From positions 1,500,267-1,564,266 of the forward strand of contig NZ_KZ454938.1 in the NCBI RefSeq assembly GCF_002797325.1: a stretch of DNA of 64,000 bases, given 5' to 3'. The stretch comes from Bacillus sp. FJAT-45037. Its GTDB lineage: Bacteria; Bacillota; Bacilli; Bacillales; Bacillaceae_D. Below are positions 46,402 through 54,477 of this stretch, one piece after another. The position numbers and the translations under genes are program-made. The notes under the pieces were generated by a model that was given only the letters and a program-made list of their open reading frames with translations, did not search any database and was not told the origin of the DNA. The number at the start of each line of letters is the position of its first letter. The first letter of the stretch is position 1.

Positions 46402-46456
46402 CTGTACCGAATCGACCTCTAAATATATATAAATATTAGTAACCGATTCGGTACAG
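46402..46456. repeat. Perfect 13-base inverted repeat around an A/T-rich core
   Basis: CTGTACCGAATCG and CGATTCGGTACAG flank 29 bases of almost pure A/T (AAATATATATAAATATT), followed by six T. It could be a replication origin-like unwinding site, an operator, or a terminator reading rightward. The remainder of the gap to 46657 is a G/C-richer stretch with CCACCTAAAGGTGG (46620-46633) that I cannot assign. Confidence 0.6.
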
Positions 46457-46657
46457 TTTTTTCACCTTTGATTAAGTTGGTTTTAATTGATGATTTGTAA
46501 CATTAGCACACTCAAAAAAGAACTCATAAGTAAGTGCTCACTTCAAAGGGCAAGAGCATTCGCTTCGCTCACAAAGATTTGGGTCAGTCGCAAAGCTCCT
46601 TCGTTCCCTTCGGTCACTCACCACCTAAAGGTGGCGACCCTATATAACTCCTTATAC

Positions 46658-47260
46658 TTAAGCTATTTTCTTATACCTAGGATTGAGAGTTTTCTTCTTT
46701 TGGCTCGTTTTACAATAATTCGATAGATGATATTGCTTATTTGCAAGAGCTTCATCGATCCGCTCATACGGTACTAATCCCTTCCATTTACTGAACAGAT
46801 ACTCTCTGATCTCATTAAATGTTACTTCTAGGTTTGCATCTGATACATATCGCCCAATTACTTTTTGAGTGGATTGGATTTGATATCTAGGATTCTCTTT
46901 GATATTGAACAGTGGTATCCAATCTTGAATGAAACTTGCTTCCTTTTCCTTAAGGTGTTTCTTGAGTTGCTTATTATCCATACCATTAATATCAATTAGT
47001 TGAAATACTACCATGATACTATCTGATCCAGACTTAATTAACTCTAGTATATTTTGATTATTGTACCCCTCTCGCTTGTCCTTTTGATACTGTACCATCC
47101 GCCTGTATAAGTCGATTGCTTCTCCCACATATAACAGTTCTTTCGGGTTATCTGTTAGATACCAATAATACAAACCGCTTGCCTTTTCTAGTTGTGATTG
47201 ATACTCTTTGATTTCATTCCATTTACACTGGAATACCATATCCTTTTTTACTTTGGTCAA
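46658..47260 (-). CDS. GIY-YIG nuclease-domain protein
   Basis: 200 residues. Variant GIY-YIG motif as GLYYWYL and LLYVGEA (about residues 29-50), catalytic arginine in DLYRRMVQY, glutamate in KEKEASFIQDW and asparagine in PLFNIKENP, so the nuclease fold looks intact. A C-terminal basic region of about 80 residues may bind DNA. The start is TTG after GAGGAAAAG; an ATG seven codons later is possible. An 11-base perfect inverted repeat lies just upstream. Confidence 0.75.
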   Translation of the reverse strand: MTKVKKDMVFQCKWNEIKEYQSQLEKASGLYYWYLTDNPKELLYVGEAIDLYRRMVQYQKDKREGYNNQNILELIKSGSDSIMVVFQLIDINGMDNKQLKKHLKEKEASFIQDWIPLFNIKENPRYQIQSTQKVIGRYVSDANLEVTFNEIREYLFSKWKGLVPYERIDEALANKQYHLSNYCKTSQKKKTLNPRYKKIA

Positions 47261-47275
47261 TCTCTTTTCCTCATT

Positions 47276-47302
47276 TCATTATGGATTTGTGATCCATAAT
47301 GA
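47276..47302. promoter_or_regulatory. Eleven-base perfect inverted repeat before the GIY-YIG gene
   Basis: TCATTATGGAT-TTGTG-ATCCATAATGA, 16 bases before the start codon. Likely operator or 5' hairpin that hides the ribosome site. Confidence 0.5.
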
Positions 47303-47463
47303 CTGCCTCCATACGCATTGAGTAGGTTTGATTACCAAATTTATTCCATTCCCTGTTCTACCTTTATAACCTCTAGCTTCACTGTAGAGGATAGCAATCT
47401 ATCTCTTTTCAATACATTGCGTAGATAATTAGAACAATTTTTTTTTAGGTTCTGTATCAAATA

Positions 47464-48093
47464 TCATTTTAATCCAAACATTCCTCCGCCAAGAACATCA
47501 CCTTTCTTCAGAAGTTCTTTTACATCCTTATCTAACTCACTTGTCATGTCATTCATATTAATTAATACAAGTAAATCAGTTACAGCTTTTATCTTACTAG
47601 CATCATTCTGTTGAAAAGTACCATTCAACGCAGCTAATGCACGGGAATAACTTTCACCGATAGAATGATTTAACCCACTCAGATAATCAGTATCATTATG
47701 TAGCAATGACCTAGTTCGATTAAGTTCCTCTTCACTTTCGTCAAGCATATGCATCTCCATTGCTCTCCTACTCCCAGCATGAGGGTCAAGAATAAAGACA
47801 TCCCCATCCTCATCTACTAATTCTTCTGAATCTCTAGCTGATAGATATTTGAGGTGTGCTAGTGTAATCTCCAACTCAGTAGCCTCATCTATTTCCTTTT
47901 GAAATAAATTTTTTTCTATATGATCGAACTCTGGTATCTTTGATAATTGTTCAATCCGTTCCTTTGGAATTTTTCTTTTTCCTTTCAACCAGTCATAAAC
48001 AGTCTGCTTACCTATCCCAAGTTCTTGTGCTATCTGGTTAATACTGAAACCAAATGTTTTAATAATCCTCTCTAACCCTATAATTGTACTCAC
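47464..48093 (-). CDS. XRE-type helix-turn-helix regulator
   Basis: 209 residues. N-terminal helix-turn-helix (FSINQIAQELGIGKQTVYDWLKGKRKIPKERIEQL, about residues 16-50), then an acidic helical region with no known domain. The start is GTG after AAGGTGATGATAAGGAA. Two 17-base palindromes lie over its promoter, so it probably represses itself, and may control other island genes. Confidence 0.82.
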   Translation of the reverse strand: MSTIIGLERIIKTFGFSINQIAQELGIGKQTVYDWLKGKRKIPKERIEQLSKIPEFDHIEKNLFQKEIDEATELEITLAHLKYLSARDSEELVDEDGDVFILDPHAGSRRAMEMHMLDESEEELNRTRSLLHNDTDYLSGLNHSIGESYSRALAALNGTFQQNDASKIKAVTDLLVLINMNDMTSELDKDVKELLKKGDVLGGGMFGLK

Positions 48094-48110
48094 TTCCTTA
48101 TCATCACCTT

Positions 48111-48163
48111 GACTTGATTTTTAAGTCTAAATAAAAGATATCATGACTTAATTTTTAAGTCAA
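48111..48163 (-). promoter_or_regulatory. Promoter with paired operators of the XRE-type regulator
   Basis: TTGACT (48158-48163), 17 bases, TATCTT (48135-48140) on the minus strand. Two palindromes GACTT(A/G)ATTTTTAAGTC at 48111-48127 and 48145-48161 differ at one base, lie 34 bases apart and cover the start region and the -35 side. Confidence 0.75.
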
Positions 48164-48310
48164 CAACTATTTTTCAATTCTGGGGCAGATTACGTCATTA
48201 CACCCATGTAAGAATGCGTCGCCTTCACTTTCCTCAGGCTAATCATTTATAACAGCTTCAGTTGCCCTCTTCCTCTCACAAGAATTGGGCAATTATAACT
48301 TTAAAAAAAT

Positions 48311-49342
48311 TTATTTCCCTTTTTCATCAATGATTTGCTTTAGATCCTCAATACTTAATACTTTATCTTTTCTTCTATGTACCATACGGTGACAATTAGC
48401 ACATAAAGGAACTAAATCAGTATCAGGATTAATTTCAACCGCCTCTAAGATTGTACTCAAAGGATTAATATGATGAACTTCTATAAAATCTTTCCCTCGT
48501 TCTCCATATACATCTTCAAAATTAAAGCCACAAGCAAAACAATTTAATCCATGAATCTCTATCGCTTTCTTACGATTCTTTGGATCACGCTCGTATTTAT
48601 TTACTAAGTACGTTTTCTTAGTTCCCTCTATACCATTTCCTTCTTCTACTTCTTGAGCTTCAATATCAGATTTGGCAATCTCATATAAGTCTTCAGATTT
48701 AGAATATACTCTTAATAACCTTACAACTTCAGTATATTCGGTGCCCTTACTATTTAAAGTTTCAATTACCTCTTTCACTGTCTTATCTTCAAAAATACCT
48801 CGATAATCAGCTCTTATACCTAAATAATAAAGTATATTTGCGGAATCACGACCGTTAGTATTTCCAGTCCTCTCAAGTATATTGACATCCATCCATCGGT
48901 GAGTTTTGTTATTGAGTAGATGTTCATACACCACTCTACTTTTTAATTCATCAGAGTAATAATTATACTCTCTAATTCGTCCATTAGATTTTAAAGGTGG
49001 AAGTTGAAGGTTATCACTTGATACATGTTCTGTTACATACCCTAACTGTTCTAATCTATCTTTTACTATATTCAACTCTACATCACTAAATAGAGGTTTA
49101 TATTTCTTTTGAAGAACCAATGCTTCTACAGTTAAATCTAACCTTCCAAGTTGAGCTAACTCTGCAAATCCATCTGAAATTTGCTTACTATTAATCAGTT
49201 TTTTCGCTGTATTTAATCCACCTTCATTAGCAACCATTTGTCTAAACTTCAAAGGAGTATACCCAATAGCTTTTGAATCATCATAGATTTTCAACATAGC
49301 TTTATGCAAATCATTAATTAATTGTTTTTGACCGCTCTTCAC
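48311..49342 (-). CDS. HNH endonuclease
   Basis: About 343 residues. The C-terminal HNH domain has zinc-type cysteine pairs CFACGF and LCANCHR with the core EVHHINPLS and VPLCANCHRMVHRR, so it appears functional. The N-terminal region (YTPLKFRQMVANEGGLNTAKKLI, GFAELAQLGRLDLTVEALVL) is one often seen with HNH domains in restriction-like proteins. GTG at 49342 with AGGAGTGG is chosen over an ATG 18 codons earlier that lacks a ribosome site. Role in defence is likely but inferred. Confidence 0.85.
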   Translation of the reverse strand: MKSGQKQLINDLHKAMLKIYDDSKAIGYTPLKFRQMVANEGGLNTAKKLINSKQISDGFAELAQLGRLDLTVEALVLQKKYKPLFSDVELNIVKDRLEQLGYVTEHVSSDNLQLPPLKSNGRIREYNYYSDELKSRVVYEHLLNNKTHRWMDVNILERTGNTNGRDSANILYYLGIRADYRGIFEDKTVKEVIETLNSKGTEYTEVVRLLRVYSKSEDLYEIAKSDIEAQEVEEGNGIEGTKKTYLVNKYERDPKNRKKAIEIHGLNCFACGFNFEDVYGERGKDFIEVHHINPLSTILEAVEINPDTDLVPLCANCHRMVHRRKDKVLSIEDLKQIIDEKGK

Positions 49343-49396
49343 TCTTTTTCCACTCCTAATTACTGTCTTTAAATTTCCAATCATATTTCGTTTCAT

Positions 49397-50034
49397 AAGT
49401 TTATAAATTAAGATTACAGTTGTAAGTCCATAGATTCAAACATTGTTATCTTAGGAGAATAATCTCAATTCAACCTGTTGTGGACAAATAGAATTGAGGT
49501 AGTATCCCTAGTTTACAATAAAGTTCCTAGGAAATTCATAACTTGATATATTCATAGTGCAAATACTGAATGTCAACACATTAGATGAATCGTTGCAATA
49601 CTTACATTAATACCAGTGCCTTAGTGAATTTGTGCTTCACCGCTTTTAATCCCTAGAATTTGGCATTAAGGTATAAACTATTAATAATTGCATGCTTCGA
49701 CATTTACTTTAAAAATACTGTTTGTTGAAGCTTTTTATCCTATGAAAAAGCTTGGAATAACCGTCTCGAATCGGAAATAATTACCCTAGTCGGTGTGAAT
49801 TAGTGTCCTAATTAAAAGGTGTATAGGATAAAAATAATCAACACTTATGCTTCTGACTCTTCAGGTATTCATCATTAAAAATACACTTGATCCACCTGCT
49901 AGCCTGTAATAGTAAGCGAAGGCTAGCAGTAAGCATTAACGAGAAATAAGGCAAATCATAAGATATTTTTAGAACTAGGTTGGACTTTTAATTTTTTTAG
50001 GCTTTATGCTTAATTAAACGTCAACAATTTTCAC
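49397..50034. other. Island right-end noncoding stretch
   Basis: No gene seen. It contains an inverted repeat CTCAATTC...GAATTGAG (49464-49498) and a ten-base perfect repeat CTGCTAGCCT...AGGCTAGCAG (49896-49929), neither followed by a T run. A/T-rich elsewhere. Possibly recombination or transfer sites of the element. Confidence 0.5.
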
Positions 50035-50063
50035 TTGAATATTCTAGACAGATGTTGCATAAT
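50035..50063 (+). promoter_or_regulatory. Promoter of the intact tRNA-Sec (island-borne copy)
   Basis: TTGAAT, 17 bases, CATAAT, matching the left-junction promoter; the following CCGTGCGATTAAGAG also parallels the left side. The tRNA begins about 90 bases downstream. Confidence 0.6.
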
Positions 50064-50121
50064 AAGACCGTGCGATTAAGAGTTAAGACCGTTCGAATGT
50101 TCACAAGAAAACCGTTTGAAC
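50064..50121 (+). repeat. Integrase arm-type repeats, right end
   Basis: AAGACCGTGCGATTAAG near 50064, AAGACCGTTCGAA at 50085-50097 and AAAACCGTTTGAAC at 50108-50121, the same box as at the left end. Confidence 0.6.
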
Positions 50122-50154
50122 AAACTAAAAAACGTTGTTATACCAATATTTCTT

Positions 50155-50251
50155 GGGGCTGGCTGCGACACTGGTGTTCGCCACGGTCTTCAAAACCGCT
50201 TGGGAGGCGCGTGTCGTCTCCGGTAGGTTCGATTCCTACACAGTCCCGCCA
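50155..50251 (+). tRNA. selC: tRNA-Sec (anticodon UCA)
   Basis: 97 bases including CCA. Acceptor GGGGCTG pairs with CAGTCCC, with an eighth G-A mismatch. The extended D arm is GCGACA/TGTTCGC with one bulge, the anticodon loop CTTCAAA carries TCA, and a long variable arm (GGAGGCG/CGTCTCC, seven pairs) is followed by T arm GTAGG-TTCGATT-CCTAC. The long variable arm and UCA anticodon mark it as selenocysteine tRNA. Its first 46 bases are the island's right attachment repeat, so its 5' half and promoter came with the island. Confidence 0.92.
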
Positions 50252-50327
50252 AACCTTACATAGCAAGGGTTTCAGCTTTCTCCGTATTTTAACAATAAAA
50301 GAGAGAACTGGACCTAAAACCTAAGCG

Positions 50328-50350
50328 GGTGCCGAAAAGGTGCCATTTTT
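50328..50350 (+). terminator. Possible terminator after selC
   Basis: GGTGCC-GAAAA-GGTGCC (six pairs with two G-U) then ATTTTTT, 77 bases past the tRNA. Confidence 0.4.
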
Positions 50351-50355
50351 TATTT

Positions 50356-50601
50356 TTACTGATCAAAGGCAGCATCAAAAACGGTAACAGCACCATCCTG
50401 AAGAGTAGGTAGGACGTGACTATATAAATCTAAGGTTATCGAGACTTTGCTATGTCCTAACCGTTCAATGGCAACTTTAGTGTGTACATTATTTTGAAGT
50501 AGTATGGTTACATGTGTATGGCGTAAATCATGAAGTCGACTATTCGGTAATCCTGCTGTCTTTAGTGCTTTTTTATACGCTCTGCATAACTCCCCCCGCA
50601 C
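50356..50601 (-). pseudogene. C-terminal relic of a phage integrase
   Basis: 81 residues that hold only the catalytic end of a tyrosine recombinase: HDLRHTHVTILL, RLGHSK and the tyrosine in LDLYSHVLP. The core-binding domain and catalytic arginine are missing. It sits 105 bases past the tRNA-Sec 3' end, the usual place for an integrase of an element that used that end, so it marks an older insertion at selC. Confidence 0.8.
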
Positions 50602-50668
50602 CTTTTCGATTTGATTAGTTGCCTGAAGTATCGAAGCAATAAATAAGAACTAATTCCTAATCTTTCAT

Positions 50669-51081
50669 CTAATACAAAAAAACCACCCTTTGGTGAAGAA
50701 TTTCCCCATCAAGAATAAATCCTTGAATCAGGCCACGACTAGCTTGAACATTAAGGACATCCTTTTGCATCGCTGGTAAGTATGGTGGTTTAGCAAGTAC
50801 GGAAATAGAACCCTCAGTTTCCATTATTGCCGTTTCAACCTGATCCATGTAAAAAAGCCCTTCTTACTCAGATTGGTGAGCAATCCCTCCATCGTAAATC
50901 TCGCTTTTTTTTGACCCTCTTCAAGAACCTGTCCATTTTAAATTAAGTAGGTCTCCTCAACTTCTAAGACTTTACGACCTCGGAGACTTTTAATGGCAAT
51001 GACACTCGTCAAAAAAGTATAGAAACAAAACAAAACCAATCCAATCATACTAATCCAAACCGGTACGTCTTTCATAATCAT
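50669..51081 (-). pseudogene. Degraded DUF421 (YetF/YkjA-type) gene
   Basis: From an ATG at 51081 one frame reads a membrane helix and IAIKSLRGRKVLEVEETYLI before a stop; after the stop the same frame gives NGQVLEEGQKKARFTMEGLL. Another frame continues MDQVETAIMETEGSISVLAK and GLIQGFILDGEI. These are consecutive pieces of a DUF421 protein, broken by at least one nonsense codon and one frameshift. It lies beside the integrase relic, in decayed sequence between selC and the TRAP cluster. Confidence 0.7.
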
Positions 51082-51094
51082 CTGAAAACCATTC

Positions 51095-51130
51095 AAAAAG
51101 AGGTAAACTCACTTGAGTCTACCTCTTTTC
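51095..51130 (-). terminator. Terminator of the TAXI-TRAP operon
   Basis: AAGAGGTAGACTC pairs with GAGTTTACCTCTT (one G-U) around a four-base loop; T run on the minus strand. Confidence 0.85.
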
Positions 51131-51148
51131 ATTTTCAACTAAAGATTA

Positions 51149-51937
51149 CTAAAACGATTTTGTAGCTCCACCATCGACAACCAGTGATTGACCTGTTACA
51201 TACGTATTGGCAAATGAACCAAGGAAGACAATCATCTTCGCAAATTCTGCTGGTGTTCCGTAGCGGCCAATTGGAATCGCTTGCTCCATTTGTTTCTTAC
51301 CTTCTTCATAGCTTAGATTCAACTTATCTGCTCTAATTTGGTCAAGTTCTGCTACGCGGTCCGTTCCGATTCTTCCAGGGCCAACCGTGTTTATTAATAT
51401 CTGATCAGAACCAAGCTCCTTAGCAAGCGATTTCGATAACCCAACAATACCGGTTCTAAATGTATTCGATAGAATCAATCCATCTACGGGTTCTTTAATA
51501 GATGAGGAAGCAATGTTAACAATTCGTCCTCCCCCCTGCTTACGCATGTAGGGAAGCACTTCTCGAATTGCACGTATAAAACTAAGCAAGTTAAGCTCAA
51601 ATGCATATTGCCATTGGTCGTCCTCAAATGCATCAAACCCACCAGCTGGGGGCCCTCCTGCATTATTAACAAGGACATCGACTGTACCATATAGATCCGC
51701 AGTTGTCTTTACTAGATTTTTTATATCCTCAGGTTTTGTCACATCACAAACTTGAACGTTAAGTTTGATTCCTGTTTCTTTTTCAACCTCACTTGCAGCA
51801 ACCGTTAACTCTTCTAAATTCCGGCTCGCAAGCATCACGTTTGCTCCTTCCTTCGCAAACTCTAGAGCACTCGCTTTCCCTAATCCTTTACTCGACGCTA
51901 ATACTATAACTGATTTATCTTTTAATCCTAATTCCAT
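51149..51937 (-). CDS. SDR-family dehydrogenase of the TRAP operon
   Basis: 262 residues: cofactor loop ASSKGLGKA near residue 14 (S-K-G-L-G variant of TGxxxGIG), NNAGGPP, catalytic serine region NIASSSIKEP, and a C-terminal GQSLVVDGGATKSF. The usual YxxxK tyrosine is not obvious (the matching position reads SNTFRTGIVG), so it belongs to the atypical group with that substitution. It follows the TRAP permease with a 13-base gap and may act on the imported compound. The start at 51937 is set by GGGGAG. Confidence 0.82.
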   Translation of the reverse strand: MELGLKDKSVIVLASSKGLGKASALEFAKEGANVMLASRNLEELTVAASEVEKETGIKLNVQVCDVTKPEDIKNLVKTTADLYGTVDVLVNNAGGPPAGGFDAFEDDQWQYAFELNLLSFIRAIREVLPYMRKQGGGRIVNIASSSIKEPVDGLILSNTFRTGIVGLSKSLAKELGSDQILINTVGPGRIGTDRVAELDQIRADKLNLSYEEGKKQMEQAIPIGRYGTPAEFAKMIVFLGSFANTYVTGQSLVVDGGATKSF

Positions 51938-51950
51938 CTTCTGATCTCCC

Positions 51951-53924
51951 CTACATCTCAATTGAACTAGACTTTATCGTTTTATCTTTCTTTCTCTTAT
52001 TCCATTGAATGAATACAACAATTGCAATAATAGTAAACCCAGCAATATCCTGGACCAAATTCGGATTCATGAATAGTAATGCCCCTCCAAATAAAATCAA
52101 TCGTAATATCCAATACATATTAGCTAATAGATAGCCTTCTGCCGCAGTCCCTAACATGATTACCCCTGTTACTGCAGTGATGACAACGAGAACCCCTTCT
52201 ATAAAGGTTGTATCGATTAAAAGAAGTGAATTATTGTAAACAAACATATACGGAACAATGAATCCGGCAATTGCTAGCTTCATCGAGAGGAACCCTGTTT
52301 TCATTTGATCCCCGCCGGATATACCTGCTGCTGCAAAAGCTGCTAAAGCAACAGGTGGAGTAATGTTTGCGAATATGCCAAAATAAAAAACAAATAAATG
52401 TGCAACTAATGGCTCAATACCGAGTGTAATTAAAGCTGGAGCTGCCATTGTAGCTGTAATAATGTATGTTGGAATACTAGGTAAACCCATTCCAAGAACA
52501 ATACAGGCAATCATGGTAAAGACTAAGGTTAAGAATAGACTTTCCCCACCAAGTGTCACAATCCCGTTAGCTAGCTTTAATCCAAATCCAGTCATTGTAG
52601 CAACACCTACAACGACTCCCACACATGCACAGGCAATGGCTACCCCGACTGATGTACGCGCACCTTGTTCCAATGCATCAGTAATATCTCGTACTGACAT
52701 TCTAGTTGTTTTCCGTAACATCGCAACAATTACAGTAATAATGATAGTGAGCAATGCAGAGTAAATGATTGTGCGTCCACTAAAGAATAGCATGTACATA
52801 AGGAAAATTAGTGGAATAAGCAGATGTCCACGTTCTTTTAATACCTCCATAACTCGCGGAAGGTTTTCTTTAGAAATTCCTTTTAAACCCTCTTTCGTTG
52901 CACGAAGGTGAATTTGAACGATAATACCTAGATAAAAAAGCAAGGCTGGCAGTAAAGCAGCTAATGCGATCTGAGTATATGGAATTCCTAGTGTTTCAGC
53001 CATGATAAAAGCAGCTGCCCCCATAATTGGTGGTAATATTTGTCCTCCAACAGAGGCAGCAGCTTCAACAGCTCCAGCAAAGTTACGACTATAACCGATT
53101 TTCTTCATTAGTGGAATCGTAAAAGAACCCGTTGTTACAACATTTGCAACCGCCGCCCCGTTAATACTCCCTAAGAATCCACTTGCTATCACCGATACCT
53201 TAGCCGGGCCTCCTCGCGTTTGTCCTGCAATTGCTAATGCCATATCATTAAAGAATTGCCCCATCCCTGACTTCGATAAGAAGGCTCCAAAAAGGATAAA
53301 GAGAAAAATATACGTTGCTGAGACTCCAATTGCCGTCCCGTATACTCCTTCTGTCGTCACATACATGAAATTAACGAGTTCATCCCAAGTATAGCCACGA
53401 TGACGGAAAATCCCTGATAATTCACGACCATATAATCCATATAAAAAGAAAATGACCGCCATCGTCGGTAAACCCCAACCCGTTACACGGCGAGATGCCT
53501 CTAATACAAGTAGAACCAACATTCCTCCAAATAATAAGTCGAAATTGTTAGGTAAACCACCACGATTTACAATTCCTAAATAATCTACAAATATATAAAC
53601 AGATGTAGATACAGCCATTAATGCAAAAATAACGTCATACCATGGGAGTTTTGTTCGGTTCGCTTTTTTAAACGGCGGATATAATAAGAAAACTAGTGTT
53701 AAAATCGCGGCAACGTGCAAAGATCGATGCTGCAACGTTGCTGGCGTTCCAAAGTAAGACGTATACATGTGGTAAATAGATAAAAAGATCGCAATACTTG
53801 ATACGATGATTGCAACCTTCTTATTGGAAAAAGTTCTAAAGCGTGATTCAGCATCGTATTTTTCTAGCACTTCTTGTTGTTCTTTTGTCATTTGAGGTTC
53901 ATCCAAGGTTGAACGCTTTTCCAT
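51951..53924 (-). CDS. TRAP transporter fused permease (TAXI type, DctQM)
   Basis: 657 residues, many membrane helices. The N-terminal part (to about 200) corresponds to the small DctQ subunit and the rest to DctM, with GFLGSINGAAVANVVTTGSFTIP and GLPSIPTYIITATMAAPAL. Imports an organic acid driven by an ion gradient with the TAXI binding protein. The ATG at 53924 with AGAGGTG is preferred. It overlaps the DUF1850 gene end. Confidence 0.9.
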   Translation of the reverse strand: MEKRSTLDEPQMTKEQQEVLEKYDAESRFRTFSNKKVAIIVSSIAIFLSIYHMYTSYFGTPATLQHRSLHVAAILTLVFLLYPPFKKANRTKLPWYDVIFALMAVSTSVYIFVDYLGIVNRGGLPNNFDLLFGGMLVLLVLEASRRVTGWGLPTMAVIFFLYGLYGRELSGIFRHRGYTWDELVNFMYVTTEGVYGTAIGVSATYIFLFILFGAFLSKSGMGQFFNDMALAIAGQTRGGPAKVSVIASGFLGSINGAAVANVVTTGSFTIPLMKKIGYSRNFAGAVEAAASVGGQILPPIMGAAAFIMAETLGIPYTQIALAALLPALLFYLGIIVQIHLRATKEGLKGISKENLPRVMEVLKERGHLLIPLIFLMYMLFFSGRTIIYSALLTIIITVIVAMLRKTTRMSVRDITDALEQGARTSVGVAIACACVGVVVGVATMTGFGLKLANGIVTLGGESLFLTLVFTMIACIVLGMGLPSIPTYIITATMAAPALITLGIEPLVAHLFVFYFGIFANITPPVALAAFAAAGISGGDQMKTGFLSMKLAIAGFIVPYMFVYNNSLLLIDTTFIEGVLVVITAVTGVIMLGTAAEGYLLANMYWILRLILFGGALLFMNPNLVQDIAGFTIIAIVVFIQWNKRKKDKTIKSSSIEM

Positions 53925-53929
53925 GACAG

Positions 53930-54379
53930 TCACCTCTTCTCTATAAATATTTCCATTCGTTCATGGTGGGGCAGGTCTTCCGCATCAAATATAATTGAAT
54001 CATCGATTTCCAGTTCAAAGTTCGCATGCTGTGAATGAATCCATCGGAACACAGATATTTGTTCATTCATATCTCGAATAATCACTTCTCCATTTTCAAC
54101 GGTCATGGTTCCTTTTTGATGAGGAACACCTGCACCAAATGATTGGAAGGCCGTCTCTATTAATAAAAGCTCTCCTTCATTAGTAAGTTGATAAATTTCA
54201 CGCCACGGTGTTTTCTCAACCGAGTGAATCCACTTAATTGTGAACGTATCTCCAGCCTTCAATTGATCCACTTTGTTATAAACCCTTCCATCTTCTTGGC
54301 TCTGAACAATAAGGTTCATATGATCTGAATTCGTGCAAGCTGATAGAATAAAAAGAATAAATACGAACCAGATTCTCAT
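53930..54379 (-). CDS. DUF1850 lipoprotein of the TAXI-TRAP system
   Basis: 149 residues with lipobox LSAC after a short signal peptide, then the DUF1850 domain (FTIKWIHSVEKTPWREIYQL, ETAFQSFGAGVP). DUF1850 genes are regularly found between TAXI binding proteins and their permease; the role is unknown. GAGGGG precedes the ATG. Confidence 0.85.
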   Translation of the reverse strand: MRIWFVFILFILSACTNSDHMNLIVQSQEDGRVYNKVDQLKAGDTFTIKWIHSVEKTPWREIYQLTNEGELLLIETAFQSFGAGVPHQKGTMTVENGEVIIRDMNEQISVFRWIHSQHANFELEIDDSIIFDAEDLPHHERMEIFIEKR

Positions 54380-54477
54380 TTCACAATCCCCTCTTCTTCA
54401 TAATGATAAAGACTGACTCAACATACTAGCTTACATACATAAGTCTTAGATGATGAGTCAGCTCTTCGATTTTTTTG

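Larger units (their letters stand above)
34988..50200 (+). mobile_element. Genomic island integrated in selC
   Basis: About 15.2 kb bounded by the 46-base direct repeat from the 5' part of tRNA-Sec (34988-35033 and 50155-50200). It carries a tyrosine integrase just inside the left end, a serine resolvase, type I restriction-modification, a Shedu nuclease, GIY-YIG and HNH nucleases, a regulator with paired operators and an unknown protein. Visibly more A/T-rich than the flanking genes, with many unusual intergenic repeats. No conjugation genes are seen, so it is an integrative element that would need help, or a stable defence island. Confidence 0.85.

Noticed and set aside
46540-46640. Possible CRISPR or iteron array in the GC-richer stretch
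   Set aside because: The repeated GCTTCG/TTCGG-like words are irregular in length and spacing; no repeat-spacer structure. No CRISPR array is seen anywhere in the window.
49896-49929. Rho-independent terminator near the island right end
   Set aside because: Good ten-base stem but no T run on either strand.
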